From contig NC_090946.1 of assembly GCF_040807025.1 (NCBI RefSeq), forward strand, positions 78,552,641 through 78,616,640: a stretch of 64,000 nucleotides of DNA. Reading direction: 5' to 3'. Below are positions 12,000 through 25,400 of the stretch, piece by piece (position 1 is the stretch's first letter; the number at the start of each line of letters is the position of its first letter). The translations under genes and the position numbers were made by a program. Below the pieces are notes generated by a model, which was given only the letters and a program-made list of their open reading frames with translations, searched no databases and was not told the origin of the DNA. Source of the stretch: Struthio camelus. Taxonomy: Eukaryota; Chordata; Aves; Struthioniformes; Struthionidae.

Positions 12000-13038
12000 A
12001 CTGTGGTGGATGAAAGAGGTAATGGAAACTTATTAAAGAGGGGGAGGACAGAAGGAGGAGCTAGGGAATTATAGACGCATCAGCTTATCTTCAATTTCCT
12101 GAAAAACGCTGGAACAAATAATCAAACAATTTGTAAGCATTTAAGAAAAAAACAAGGAGATTAGTGACAGTCAATATGGATTTGTCAAGACCAAGTCATG
12201 TCAAACCAATCTCATTTCCTTCCATGACAGGGTAGCAGGCTCTGAGACAGAGGAGAAACAGTACAAATTGTAAATCTTGACATCAGTAAGACTTATAAGA
12301 CAGTAAGACTTATATAACAAAGGATATTTGTTATATTTGGAGACAAAGCCACGCAAGGATGGACAGCAAAGATATCAGAGGATGGGGACAGAATTCCAAA
12401 GGATCTTGACAAATTGGAAATGCAGTCTGAAAAGGGGAGGACACTATTCGATAGGGACAAATGCAAGGTGGTATGCTTAGGACAGAGCAAACAACTGCAC
12501 GGAGACGTGCTGGAGAACAAGTGCATGGTTTGCAGTTCTGTGGAAAAAGACAGTACGAAAAGGAACCCTTCTCCACTTGGTCATCAGGAAGCACCAGCTG
12601 GAGCCCAGCTTTGGGCACTGCACGGCAAGAAACACAGGCGCTAATTTCGAAGCGTTCGGAGTAGCGCACAGTAACGAGCAGAGGGCTAGAAAACAGGACC
12701 TGCGATGGAAAAGTGAGCACACTAGGGTTCTTCAGCTTAAGAAAGACTTGACTAACACGGAACACGGTCACGGGTTTTTCATGTTCTTAGTGGACAGGAC
12801 AAGAAGTGCTGACCAAAAGAATTCTGGTAAGATAGCTGAAAAATATTTTAAATGTTGAGGGCTTTGAAAAATTGCAATAAGGCCTTGGAGAAGCTTATCA
12901 CTGAAAGCTTTTAAGGCTAAAAACCACATAGCTAGTCCTGCCTTGTGATAGGAATAGATTAGAGTGGGTTCTTCAGGTATCTTCCTATCTTTTTCTTATC
13001 CAGATTACAGCAATGTAATAATCTTCTATTGCCAAAAG
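12000..13038 (+). mobile_element. ancient CR1 LINE remnant (ORF2 pieces plus 3' end)
   Basis: Three blocks of CR1 reverse-transcriptase sequence are readable in the plus direction, with frame shifts between them. They are GNYRRISLSS at 12064-12093, SQYGFVKTKSCQTNLISF at 12169-12222, and a block from DLDKLEMQSEKG to DKCKVVCLG at 12402-12482. They come in CR1 order, but the spacing between the second and third is about 200 bp shorter than in an intact element, implying an internal deletion. The region continues through a decayed 3' half to a tail-like AATCTTCTATTGCC at about 13022-13035. The wording is closer to the old turtle/crocodilian-type CR1 than to young avian families. Many stops; not functional. 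Confidence 0.8.
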
Positions 13039-15287
13039 TGGATTTTACTTCACAACGTGTGTGTCAAACGGGAAGCTAACAGCATATCACTCATTTTATT
13101 AACTGTACTGGCAGGACACTGAGAACAGAAGTAGCAAAGTATTTTGTGACTGCTAACTTAATTATATTAAAGATTACATTATACTGAGTATTAAACAAAT
13201 GTTTAAGTGTAAAGGGGCATAGGAAACTGATGCTTCAGCTCTCTTAGATGACACTACGATGTCAAATTTCCCTCTTAACAGGGAAGCAGAGAGGTAGAGT
13301 AGCTGGCCAAAAGTGAAACTCCTGCATGCTCTGCACCATGCTGCGGCAGTCCTGATCTTGTCACTCTCTCTCTCTCTTTCTTCGTCATGATGTAGATATT
13401 TAAGATAGCAATAAGCAGAATCTCCAAAATGCTTCAGGGAATTAGGCAACTTAAAACATCACCCTTAAAATTTATTACTGTCATGCATAAACCCATTTTT
13501 ATTCACTGAAGACCAGTACATCCAGCAGTTAATGTGACTTGGGGCTATTCATGACCTTATGCTTAGATGTGGGTTTAAGTATATTGCAGAGTGGGATCTC
13601 ATAACTTTGCCTTGATTTTTCCTCTATTCGCACTGAATCAGATCCTGATGCCGCTGAACAACAACTCAGCTCTGACTTTCCTGAGGCAAGAATTCAACTC
13701 ATACCGCCTATTCTGTATTGAGGCTTAGTTGACTCATGCAGGGCCAGAGATATGCAGAGATATTTTCCTTTTAGTGAGGAAATATAAGTTTCTAGATTCC
13801 TTTCAGAGGCAGAAGAGTGTTGCCTGCAGTGCTCAGAATAGCTTAAGGGAATTTTTTTAATGCTTTCGAAAATATTCTCCGAGTGAGTCCTAACAGTATA
13901 TTCTGCACCACCTGTTACTGACACTCAGGAAATCAGGAGTAGCTGGAAGAGAGTGGCTGGAGTAAAAGTCACCTCGAAATCTCACCTTTATACTTGTTTT
14001 GATGGTCAGCAGAACCAAAGTTCAGATTTAGCTGAATTAGCTATCTTCTTTTCCTGTATATTTTCTCTCAAAGGAAAATAACAGGAACCTTGATACTCTG
14101 AACATTTTTATTTTCTGTTCTTTCACTGATGCTCTTTGATGACCCTGGACAAAGCCGTGACAGCTAAGGGCTTGATCTGAAATCCATGCATTGGGAAAAA
14201 AAGCTACTGGCTGCTACAGCCTTTGGAACGGACAATAGTTCAGTAAATCTACACAGTGATTAAGGGCAAAGCTGTCAACATGGCAATGGACCTGTACAGC
14301 AGAAACCTGTTTCTCCACTACGTGACTCCACTATGCTCTTTTTAATCTCTTTCGTGCTCCTGTTACTCCCCTCCTTTAAAATGGGAAAGTACCACCTACA
14401 TTCCTCAAGGCATTTCAAACATATATTCCGAGCTGCCTAAGCACCAAATGAGCATTGCTAGCTGCTCGGAGGCCATGGGTATTTCAGGGACTGGCCCTGA
14501 AATTGTGGCTGTGACACATGACAGCACACAGCCCATTTTGGCAAGTGCTAATAGTCTGTCTAGCCCTGTGTTTGCAGAGGAAACATCCACCCACTGCTCT
14601 CACTACAGTATTCATTGTATCATGTAATTCAGCAGAAGACCAAGAAGCCAAAAATCTAATTGGAGAGATACTTAACTAAAAAGCTTCCCTCTTTCAGGAC
14701 CAAGATATTTTTTGTTGATCTTTGACTTCCTGGCTGATTTCTGGATACAGGCTCTGTTTTCTGCATGCTCACACAAATACTCTTATCTGTCTAGTACAGT
14801 TAGCACAACACTTCTCCCAAAATGTCAGACCTACTAAATGTGCACCATGAGGGCAAAGGGCATGGTGGAAAGCAGTGAAGCTGAACTTTTATGTGTTGCA
14901 TGGGCCCAGGAAGCAAGGAGGTGGGCCTGAGGACATGGCTGGATGGAGAGCAGCTGTTGGTGAGAAATCAAGCTTAATGTGTAAACTGTACAGGATTGTC
15001 AGGATCCTTCATCAAGAATAGGGTTTCCAGAAGTCCTATACAAAGATCTGTCCCTCAAAATCCAAGTGGTGAATATTTCTGCAGGGTAAAGAAGAACGTG
15101 CCTGTGAAAAAATGGTTAGATGACAGCCTTATTCAAGAGGTAAAGATGTCCTCAATCACTCTTACCTTAAAACTTTTCTGCAATCACATCTGGGGATAAA
15201 TATTTGCATCTAATTTGGTCCATTTATCGCTTTCATATTTTCAGGTAATGGCAATTCAGTTCTGTGGATGTACAGTATCACAGCATT

Positions 15288-15383
15288 ATCTCTTCCTGTC
15301 TTGTGTAACAGGAAGGCATCACACAGCAGACACCAATCTCTTCCTGTCTTGTGTAACAGGAAGGCATCACACAGCAGACACCA
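15288..15383. repeat. perfect 48-bp tandem duplication
   Basis: Positions 15288-15335 and 15336-15383 are identical 48-bp units. Each unit contains CTTCCTGT and ACAGGAAG separated by 8 bp, a perfect 8-bp inverted repeat able to form a hairpin. The absence of any mismatch between the copies points to a recent duplication. Confidence 0.95.
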
Positions 15384-16189
15384 GAGCAAGGGATAATATA
15401 TCCTTAATATAACCTGCCTACTGTGAAGCCCATTGTTGAAGTCAAGGTCTTGTTTGATCCTTTGAGAGAGTGTAGTGGAGAGCTCTGTGGTCAACAGCAC
15501 GGAGGGAGGGTTTTGTATCTGCTGCAGTCATACTGGTGAGGTACTCGCAGCTGGGCTGGGTGGAAGGAGGCTTCAGCAGGGCTCAGGCTTACATCCCAGG
15601 AGCTGTAGTGAGACATCTTCCTCCCTCTGCCAAACCACCCTGTGAAGATGAGGATAATGGCCGTTTAGAATAGCTCTTTCTTCCAAAGTCTGGAAAACAA
15701 GACCTCTTGCAAACAACACCTTATCGAGGTTTAGCCTGGGGGATATGCTGAAGACGACAGGCAACTATGAGTTGTTCAACCACGGGGTTTGCAGGGGCTA
15801 GCCTCATTAGACTTCACTGCATGCTCTGTGTCAAGTCGAAGTGCCAAAACTCTGATACAACACGAGATACATTTTACCTGTGCATATATGATAACCCTAC
15901 TTACACTACAAGATAGCAGGCAGTCCGGATTAAGCCAGGTATTAACTATTATTTGGCACAGAGACAGAGACGCTCAGTTTTGATTTGAAGTGAGATTAGG
16001 GGTTGCAATTTCCTGAGTAGTGTCTGAGCGTCTGCATCTGAGCTGGCTGGTGTCTTTGGCGCTCTGGGGGAGTGTTGGATGCCATAGGCACCAGCCACGG
16101 ATAAGAAGTTCCCAAAGCCTGCATCTCCTGGCTCACAACCCATCTGAGCTCGCCCCCCGCCACTGTGCTGAAGGATCCTTGATTATTGC

Positions 16190-16420
16190 CTAATTTGAGC
16201 CTAGGGAATCAGTCATAATGAGTAGGTGATTGAATGAATCATGCCGCGCTTTTTCTTCCCCAGCACAGCAATTCACCCACATTTGTTCGTTACTCAGACT
16301 TGTTTGCCAAATAATTTATGCACATAATTTCTGGTCTGTAATTCATTCATATGCAACCCGGGTGAGTATTTAGCAATTGAAATGAGAAAGTCAAGATGTT
16401 TTGTTTGGGCTCACAAGTTT
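16190..16420. promoter_or_regulatory. candidate conserved non-coding element with homeobox/POU-like motifs
   Basis: This stretch carries many TAAT and ATGCA cores packed together, for example TAATTTATGCACATAATTT at 16312-16330 and TGTAATTCATTCATATGCAA at 16338-16357, plus AATGAGTAGGTGATTGAATG further left. It has no coding frame and no repeat signature. This texture is typical of vertebrate developmental enhancers, and OTX2 lies nearby in other vertebrates. Only a cross-species alignment would show real conservation. Confidence 0.25.
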
Positions 16421-19400
16421 TTATTTCTTGATTAAACTCTCAAAATCATGTTGTGGGGGTGAATACTTGTGTCGGTGAATTCAAAACGTAATTTCTTCAT
16501 TTATCCTCTAATACGCACGTACATTCATGATGTCTTCAATTGCCAGTAAACATATTGATTACAAGGTCTGTGAAAAGTGAACGCAAAAGAGACCTAAATT
16601 AAACTGATTATTTAAAACAATAAAACATAGGAAAAACTAACTTGTTATAGGATCTTTTAATTCTTCATGAAAGAAAAAAAGCCACACTGAAATCTATCCA
16701 AAAAGCAAAGTGATAAAATGAGTACTGGATGTTTTCCAGCATCCTCTGAAACATGCAGGATAGAAAATGTCAAGCTTCCTGAATTTTAATCTTATAAAGA
16801 GAAAAATAAGTCTCAGAAGTGTAACAAAAAATTGTGTAAACACAACGACACTTATCAGAAGAATGGAAAGTGGTAAATATGACACCAGTTTTTTGACATT
16901 GTTATGCCATGGTGTAAATCCATGACTCCCTCCATCTTGAGCAGCTCAGTTCTGGTCCCTCTACACCCTTTTTACAGAAGAGGTTTAGCGAAAGGCTATA
17001 CACAAAGCGGAATTGTGAGTGACAACAGTTTACGCGGGTTCAAGAGGCCAGACAGAAACATCCACTGAGGGTTACTAAAAACCTACCAACACCTCTGACT
17101 CAGGAAGTTCCTGAGAGGCAAATTGGAGAAGACTGAGATGGTATCAGCGGAAATACCGCTTTATGCTCATCCTGCTCTTATACTGTTCCTAGGCATTCAC
17201 TTTGGCCAGTGCTGGAGACATAAAACCAAGTGTTGCTTGAATCAATCTGATTCAGTGTGGTTATTCTTATGTCAAGTGTTGTAAGGGATACCCTGGAAAG
17301 CACAGACCAGCGGGTCCTGTTTCCACAGCAAGCAAATTAGCGAGATGTTTAATCCAGTTTATATACGAAGATACTTGGAAGTACCGAGAGCGGGGAAGGC
17401 CTGTTACTACAGAAAGCTTTTTTAGCAAGTTTCTTGCAATAAATTCTTTAGGAGATGACATTGTCGTGGGGTAAGAAGGAAGCTCCTCTCCAGAATGACT
17501 AAGTGTTTAAAAGAGAGGAAACAAAATATAAAAACTATATATAATCTTTCATCGTGGAGAGGTTATCAGCAGGATATCCATAAATATCCAGTCAAGCTGT
17601 TCAAAATATTTGGGAAAGATCAGAAAAGGAGAGGATTGTGAGGGGCCACTGTTGGCTGATAGCATACAATTGTTCAGGATAGTCAGATCTAAAGATTTGT
17701 GTTAAGGGCTGTGAACAGATCACAGTATCTGAAAACGTCCAGGAAAATGTCATCTCAAATTTCCAGTGCTGGGACAGCGCCCCAGGAAGGTGCTACATTT
17801 GGGACACTCCCGTTTCCTCCATGGTGACGTGAAGGGTGGATCTTGTCCACCTTTGAAGACAAGGTGACTCCTACACCCATATCTGCTGCCTTTTCTGGAG
17901 GATGTTACAGGATGTTACATTGGAGACCCACCTAGTGCCAGGCTGGTAGCCATGGGCATGCAGCTGGTGGAGATCAAGGCGGGAACTTTAATTTTGTGAT
18001 TGCAGGGATGGAGGCAGAATAATTTATCCCTCAGCATCTCACAGTGCAGAAATCGGAAGAGCTGCTGACCCTAACTGTTTTTTCTCATATTTATTCTTCA
18101 TATATATGTTAAGAATAATGTGCGAATGTAGATGTGGTGTGCCTGCGTGAATAATTACAGGGATATGAAAACATATTTTCACTACATGAAAAAATATTTA
18201 GGATTTTTCTTAAGCCTATGTATGCTACTAAAGAGCAAAGAAATTATTTAGAGTTGAGTATTGGCAAAATTAATGAGTGCCAAATGTTCAAAATAAACAG
18301 ATAGTATCTGTAGGACTTAAAGAACTCATATTGATATCGCTGGTGTTTATTCGCAAGTAGCTGTTGCTAGGATTAAGGTGGTCTTGTTCCAGGCTTTTCC
18401 TGTTTTTTAAAGATACATCTCTCCTTCAGTAATATGTTCTGCGAGGAAACATATCGAGAAAGCACATCATGGGCTACTTACAAGTATAGCATAATATTAA
18501 CTCAGGTGCTAAGTAAAGGGGGAGAACGTAATAGAAAACTCTGAGATTAAAATTTGCAAACTCACCAAATCAGTGATGATAAATTCCTGAGCTAATGGCC
18601 AGATCTTGGAGAAATGCAATGGGAAAATAATGATCAAGCTGTGCACATCCTTTCTACCTGACTGAAAGCAGCACAGAGTAGTTTTGTCTTAGTGGTGAGA
18701 GCAGTAAGAGAAAGACATGGGGAGAGCCAGGAAACCATCATTGCAGCATGTGAGTGTTAGCAGCAAGGATGAAATATCCAGATAGCTTCCAGAAGGTTGT
18801 CTACTTGAATGCTTTCGCAGCATATATATTACATTCAGTACTCCCACCTGCATGAATAAGAAAAAGTGATGTCAAGATAAATGAACGGACAGGTAAGGAC
18901 ACAGTCCCACTTTTATTTTGGAAGAGGTTAGACAGTGGGTCAGGAAGAACTATGGCCCTCAAATGAGCAATGTGTCATTTTGCTCTTGGTAGGCTGTGAG
19001 AACATCTTAAACCAAATGTTTATCTTGGCCCTCTCAATTTGCCTGGATCCCATTCAGAGAAATGGCTGTAGACTGATACGAATGGCAACTGCCTGCAGAG
19101 TTTGTTCTTCATTCGCAAATGCAAAATGACGGTGAGCTATTGCCAACCTGAATCCATCTTCCCCATCACCTTTGCTTTGAGAGAGCTCGGCTTTGCATCA
19201 AGCCCAAGGCTTGGCAGCTTAACTGGATTCCTATAATGGCTCCCAGACTAGCTACTCCATCCAAATACCCATGGACACAGGAGTGCTCAACTCCAAATCA
19301 GACCTAAGCAGACACAGGAGGATCAAAATCTCCAAATCAGATTTTAGCTCTTTCCTCAGTGTAAATCCACCATGTGGAGCTATCTGCTATGAAAATTCTT

Positions 19401-22400
19401 AGTCCTAGGCAGGTGAGCAATCACTTTTATTAGTCTGGTACATACGTCACCATGAATGTAAGTGCTTAGAGCTTTACACTGGAGTCCATCTTTTCTCTGC
19501 AAACAAAAACTTCTTGTCTTTCTGTTGGGCCTTGCAGCTGATGTTGGCTGCAGAAGGCTGTCCATCTGTGCGGAAGGCGAAGCCATGCAGCACTGAATCA
19601 CCACTCCACCACCTACTTCTGGCAATTACCAGCATGGGCTGATTCAGAGTACCTTGGCAAAATTAACTGCTTGCAATAAAGGATCTAAGATGATGCTCAA
19701 ATGATCCGAGATCAAGCCATGCTCAGAGCAGTCACTCCCAGCTGTGTGAGCGATATACTTCCATGACAAGTCCTACACGGAGAGCAGGTCTTGAGCAGCA
19801 GGACTAAATTTCCGAATCAATTTGTTACATTGGCTCCCCGCAAAAGAACCCCCCAAGGTTGCCTCTTTCCTCAAAGTATAATGAAAAGCACATATCGGAT
19901 CGAGCTGCTAGAGGTGAGATTTGCTGGCCAAATGCACTGTCTACAAGCGTAAGTGCCTATAGCTAGGCTAGACGCCCTTAGGTCTCTTTACATAGGGAGA
20001 AACAAACATTGTAATGATGCATTCTATGGTCGTCCTGCAGCTGTCGACTGAAACAGTTCAGATAGATGGTGCCCTAGAAATGCCTATTTCTTTTCAGTGC
20101 TTACAAGGACCTGGATAACCAGCTCAGATGAAGTTAGCAGTTAGGAGACCCCTTAAAGACTGTTGAGAAGAATTCCACTCCACAGATGATGAGACTCAGC
20201 TCCAGAGCTTATTGCTTCAAAGAACATTACTGAGGCCCAATGCTAAAATCTTTGAAATAAAAGTGTCCCTGGGACAGAAAACCCCTATTACAGGCATGTA
20301 ACGAAAGACAGCTCCTGCTCCCAAACTCTTGGCTCTCCCAGCCTACAGTAGGATCATGGCTGTTCCTTGAATGGAAGGAAGACCAGGACTCTGCCAATAT
20401 AACCAGATCTTAGCTGTTTGGGCAAAACCCAGTTTTGCTGGGGGCAGAGCAAGATGGGTAGAGCAGTAAGGGTTGGCAGGGATCCAGGAGGAGTGAGGTG
20501 GCTTCCAGAAAGGGCAATGGTGTTTTGGGGTTCCTGTGTAGGTGAGGGAGTCTGGAGAGGAGTTTGGAGAGGAAGGGGCACTAAGCAGGGCAATGAGGTG
20601 TCCAGGGAGGAAGAGGAGGGAGAAGTGGGGTTTCAGGGGCTGGAGGACGTGTTGAGGTCTGAGTACAGGTCACCTCTTAGCTCTTCTTCCCCCAGCTTAC
20701 AACCTCCTAGTGGGATCCACAGACCAGACTTCCTCCATGCCACCATCCCCCAGGAACTTGTCTCCTTTCCCTTTCCAGCAGGCCCTCCCGATTGTCCTGT
20801 GCCCTCCATGTTGTTGGCAAGGACAGAAAGGGAGGAAAATGAGCCAAAGGCAGGACCTTTCCCTTGCAGATGGAAAGAGGAGGCACAGATCCGACAGGGG
20901 CAGGGACCTCCCAGCAGCATCTCAGCCCAGGCAGGTGGTGGGGGGCTGCCGGGTCACTCCTTACCCCGATGGACAGGGCTACTAACTTACCCTAGCTGCC
21001 CTGGGGGGGGGAAGGGGGGAGATGAGATCACAAAAGCTCCCTTTCCTCCCAAGACGAGTTACTGCAACATCAAGATTCGAAGACTAGAAGAGGTTTAACA
21101 CAGTCTTAGCAAAATGCTAACATTTTCCCAAACCTGTGGTCCAGGCACACTCTTGTGGTTAAAGAGAGCTAATGCACCCTCGAGCAAGGCCGTTTCTGCA
21201 CGTGAACAGCCGAGAGGAGCAAAGTCCGCCTCGCTCCTTGCCCTCCCTGCTCAGGGCATCGGCTGGCAACAGGCACTGAATTTGCCCCACTGAGAAGGCA
21301 CCAGCTAATATATTTCAGTCCTTTTTGTATCAATAATGATCCAGGCTATTGCGATAGTCCCCGAAATGCGTTAAAAGCCTGGATGAGTGCTTTCATCTGC
21401 CTTCAACTCAGAGAGGAGGTGAGTGCCCGGAGGCTGTTAATAATTTAGCACTGCGGCTGCTGACCGTTCTGCAGGAATGAGTCTGTTTCTGGGAAAAGGG
21501 GCATCCCAGCTGCTAGGCAGAGGAAGGGGGGTATTTTAGGTCCCAACTCAATTAACAAGGATGGGATTCATGTCACCTAGCAGGAGGCATCCTGGATGAC
21601 TTTTTTTTTATCTTGGGAACAGGCAGATCTGCCTACACCTCCTCTCCAGATGAGCAGCTTTAGATGCTCTCCGCCTTGCCTCTTGGGGCCTTGGCGCTGA
21701 GCCTTGCCGCGCTGACTCTATTCCACCCCTGCTTTTGGTGGTCTTGCTGAAGGAAGCTGTCTCTTCATTGTCAGCATGTGTGAGGCCCCTCAACCTTGCT
21801 AACATCTGATTGATGAAAAAGGTGTTGGCACTTGGCTGTGAAAATCAGAAAGTCCCAAAGTGGTCCTGACAGTGGAATTTTTTCTTTGACTCGTCTATTA
21901 AGAGATCTGCCAGGACACACGGATCCCATCTGGGTCCTGGGCATCAGAGACACAGCAGTAGTGACCACACTGAGTTTTCTACAGTCTCAGTAAAACTTTC
22001 TTGTCCCATGCTTTCTGGGAGTGCCTAAAGGACTATCCTGGGTTTGTTCCCTCCTCCTGACCATCCTGCCACATCTTTCCATCATCTGGAAAGCACACAG
22101 GCTGTGGCTCTGTCATACTGATCTTACGGACAGCCCTGCTAATCTAGCCCCTCTGCTTGCAAAAAAAGCCTTCTCAGCATAGCTCTGGTCTGTGGCTTTT
22201 CAGAGCAGCCTTTTTATGGAAAGGGAATGCTTCCCCCCCCCACCGTGAGATCAATGAGGAAGGCTGTCTGATGCCTCCAGCCTGAGCTATTACATATGAA
22301 TGGCTTCACAACTGGGAAATGGCTTTAGTTCATTGCTATTCATCCTGAGTGATACAGGGCCAGTTGCTTCCTATCTATATTTTACAGGTAATCCCACATA

Positions 22401-25400
22401 ATCCCTTCCACCATCTCTGAGGACCTCTCCCTGCTTTCTGTACGCTGAGGGTTTTGAAGGGAGCCGTGCTAGATCTTCTCCATTGATTGACCACTGCAGT
22501 TGGCTGCTTAGCTCTGGGCCTGACTCTACTGCATAATTACTATCAGGGAGTTTAACTCCTGCCTAAGTCCTTGCCCATATTCAGGCAGCAACTCCCTCTG
22601 CTTCCATGCTCCCTCCTGGGTCTCAGGTGAGGGCCTATGACCTCTGCAGGTAAAGGGACAGACTGTCCTCTTCTGGAGCAAGTTTAGTTATATGACCTCC
22701 AAGGAGATCTGTGAGCTGCAGGACATCACTGCTAACAGCCTGATACGGCTTGGCTAACGGCGTGTGACTGCTCAGTAGGGTGTGCAGCCAGCCCATTTTT
22801 GGGTGGCCCATGCACCCGGCACTCTCCTGCACCCAGTCTGCAACAGCCTGGTGGGCGTCGCTCCTGACACATGCACAGGCACATGCATGCAGAACAGTTG
22901 CCTTTTACTGCCTTGGTGGCACTGTCCAAGCACAAACCTCTCATCTCCTCTGGAGCGCCCACATCTGCGTTTCACCCAGCTGATCATGACTGAACAAACA
23001 CTTTCATCATATTTATGGAAGCATCTGTCTCTCAGCCGGGATCTGCTGCCAACCCTTGTTGGCCGTTCAGGTGGATCTGCTTCTCTTTTTCTGTTGCTTG
23101 GGCCGTCTCGCTGCCCTGACTCCTGTGACTAGCTGTGGCTGGGATTTAGCTTACTCTTCCTCCAGCTGATTTCCCCTTTCTCCCCTTCTTTCTGCTCCCT
23201 CTGGGCTCTTGCCATCATTAAATGCAGTTTGTTACAGTCACCAGCGCTGGCTGGAGATAATGGTCCTGTGGTATGGTATCTCCAGCAGCAAGAGATATGG
23301 AAAGGTTTCCCCACCTTGACACCCGCTCTAGTTATTCCTTTTTGTCCATCCTTCATCCTCGCCACTAGTGACACTGGAAAGTGGACTGCTTAAATTGTCC
23401 GTTGCTTAATTGACACAACAGAGGGAGGTGGCAAACTGCAGCAGGGGCAGGCGGCAGCTGGGGACGTGGCCGTGCGGGGTGGAGAGACTGGACACAGAGA
23501 GTGCCCACGGCATGATATAACTACCTCTGAGGGACCGTGCCAGGACGCAGCGTTAGGAGAAGCCACCATTGTGAGGCCGTGGGAAGGATGTGCTCCCTCT
23601 GCCCGCCCAGCACCCAGAGCAGAGGGTCAGTGTGATGTCCTCTATGGGACTGGCAAGCAGGCAGGGGGCGGTTCCCAGTCCTGCCCTTGCTAGGCTCCCA
23701 CTCCCACCCGGGGTCTCTCATCCCCTTCCTTAGGCGGGCTGCAGTGATATGACCTTGGAGGTCATATAACTTGGCTAACCCTCGCCCGGCTCTCCTAGCC
23801 TAGAGACCGACTCTGTTTAAATTACAAATATCAGTGTTAGTTATTTTCTTTGAATATACTGTGCACTTCAGCACCAGGTTAGGCTTTGAAAGACCAGTGG
23901 CCCCCGAGGTTGTTTCTCTATATCAACACGCTCCCAGTATTCCCTGACACTGGAGAAGTCATTTGACTAAGTTTCAGTTAAAACCTACCCCAAACAATAA
24001 GCAATCCAAGCCCAAACCAGCCCTGAACTGTTTGGTGGGGCTGTAACAAGGTGTTATGGAGAAGTGTTTTTAACAAAGGCTGGACCTGTTCCTTGCAATG
24101 ATATTGTCAAAAAATCCAAGGGACTCTGGATCTCATATAGAGTTTCTAAATATTATTTTTTTTTCTTGCTGATGGGAAACACAGCGTATTTGCATTTTTG
24201 AGCCTGAATAGTTTTAATTCATTTTTTTTATTGTACAAGCTCAAGAGGAACATTTACTTTGTTTTCACTGATTAGTTATACAATTATTCCTTTCAGATAC
24301 TACATGAACCATGAACCATAATATTGTATTCTTTGCTAATACATTTTGGCAGAGGTATTTACATGAAAACACAATACATAAATGTAATGAATTTTTCAAA
24401 TGAACACATTGGTAATATAAAATAATCTTTTTTTTTTTTCATAAAACAAAAATTCATTAAACTTTTCCCAATTAGCAAACTGACTTTTCTAAGTAAGCTG
24501 CTGATTGAGCCAGTCACACAAACCAGCTGGATTTGATAATGCTGGATGGTGCATTTCGCTAGGGAGCACATGAGAGAAAAATTAATCTCCGCAGGCCAGA
24601 GGCAGACATCTTCTGCTGGATCTAACACCAGCTGAAGGTGGTACCACCTCTAGCTGCCCCTTTCTGCCCACCAGTGAGAAGTCAGTGTTACCCAGGAACT
24701 AAAGGAGAAAAATCTTCTGTCTAGGAGGTGTGAAATTAAGACCTGGGCCATATCCAGCCGACAGACTAGTATCAGCATCTGTGCTGTGGTCACCGGCTCA
24801 GGGAGAGGAGGAAGTTGAGAATCAGGAGAAAACCTGGTTGGCTTTCAGCTGGGTTGCGGAGCAGATCTGGCTGATGGTGGCCCCGCAGCGGTGTGGGGAG
24901 AAAGGAGGCACAGTGACACCAGTGGCGGTGGGCGGACCTCTTCTCTCTTCATCTGCGCAGACCTAAAATTGGCTTAAGCCAACTGCGAAAGTGGTCCTGC
25001 CACTGATGAAGCCGATTAATGAGTTTGAGTGAGAAATGACATTTCTGGAGTGGGGAGAGCCAGGAACCTCTCTTGCTGTCTTATTTTGGAGGATGCAACT
25101 GGAAATGCTGCCACTACGCAAATGAATCTCTTGTGATGCAAAATTGCCCTTATTGGATTCAGGAGCCTATAAAAGTGTTCAACTTTTTCTGGGTGAGCGT
25201 CTGAAACATGTGGTCATCTGGCTTGTCTCGGGTTTGCTAGGCTGGGTCTGTTAGATCAGCAGTGATCACAGTCACTGTCGACACTGGTAGGTTGCCATAA
25301 GGCTTATTACATCTTGTGGAAGCAAATTCATCCTCCTGCTGAAATCACTGCTGCTCCTGCACTTTTATTTGCAGGTTTACTCATGCTAAACACAAAGTGA

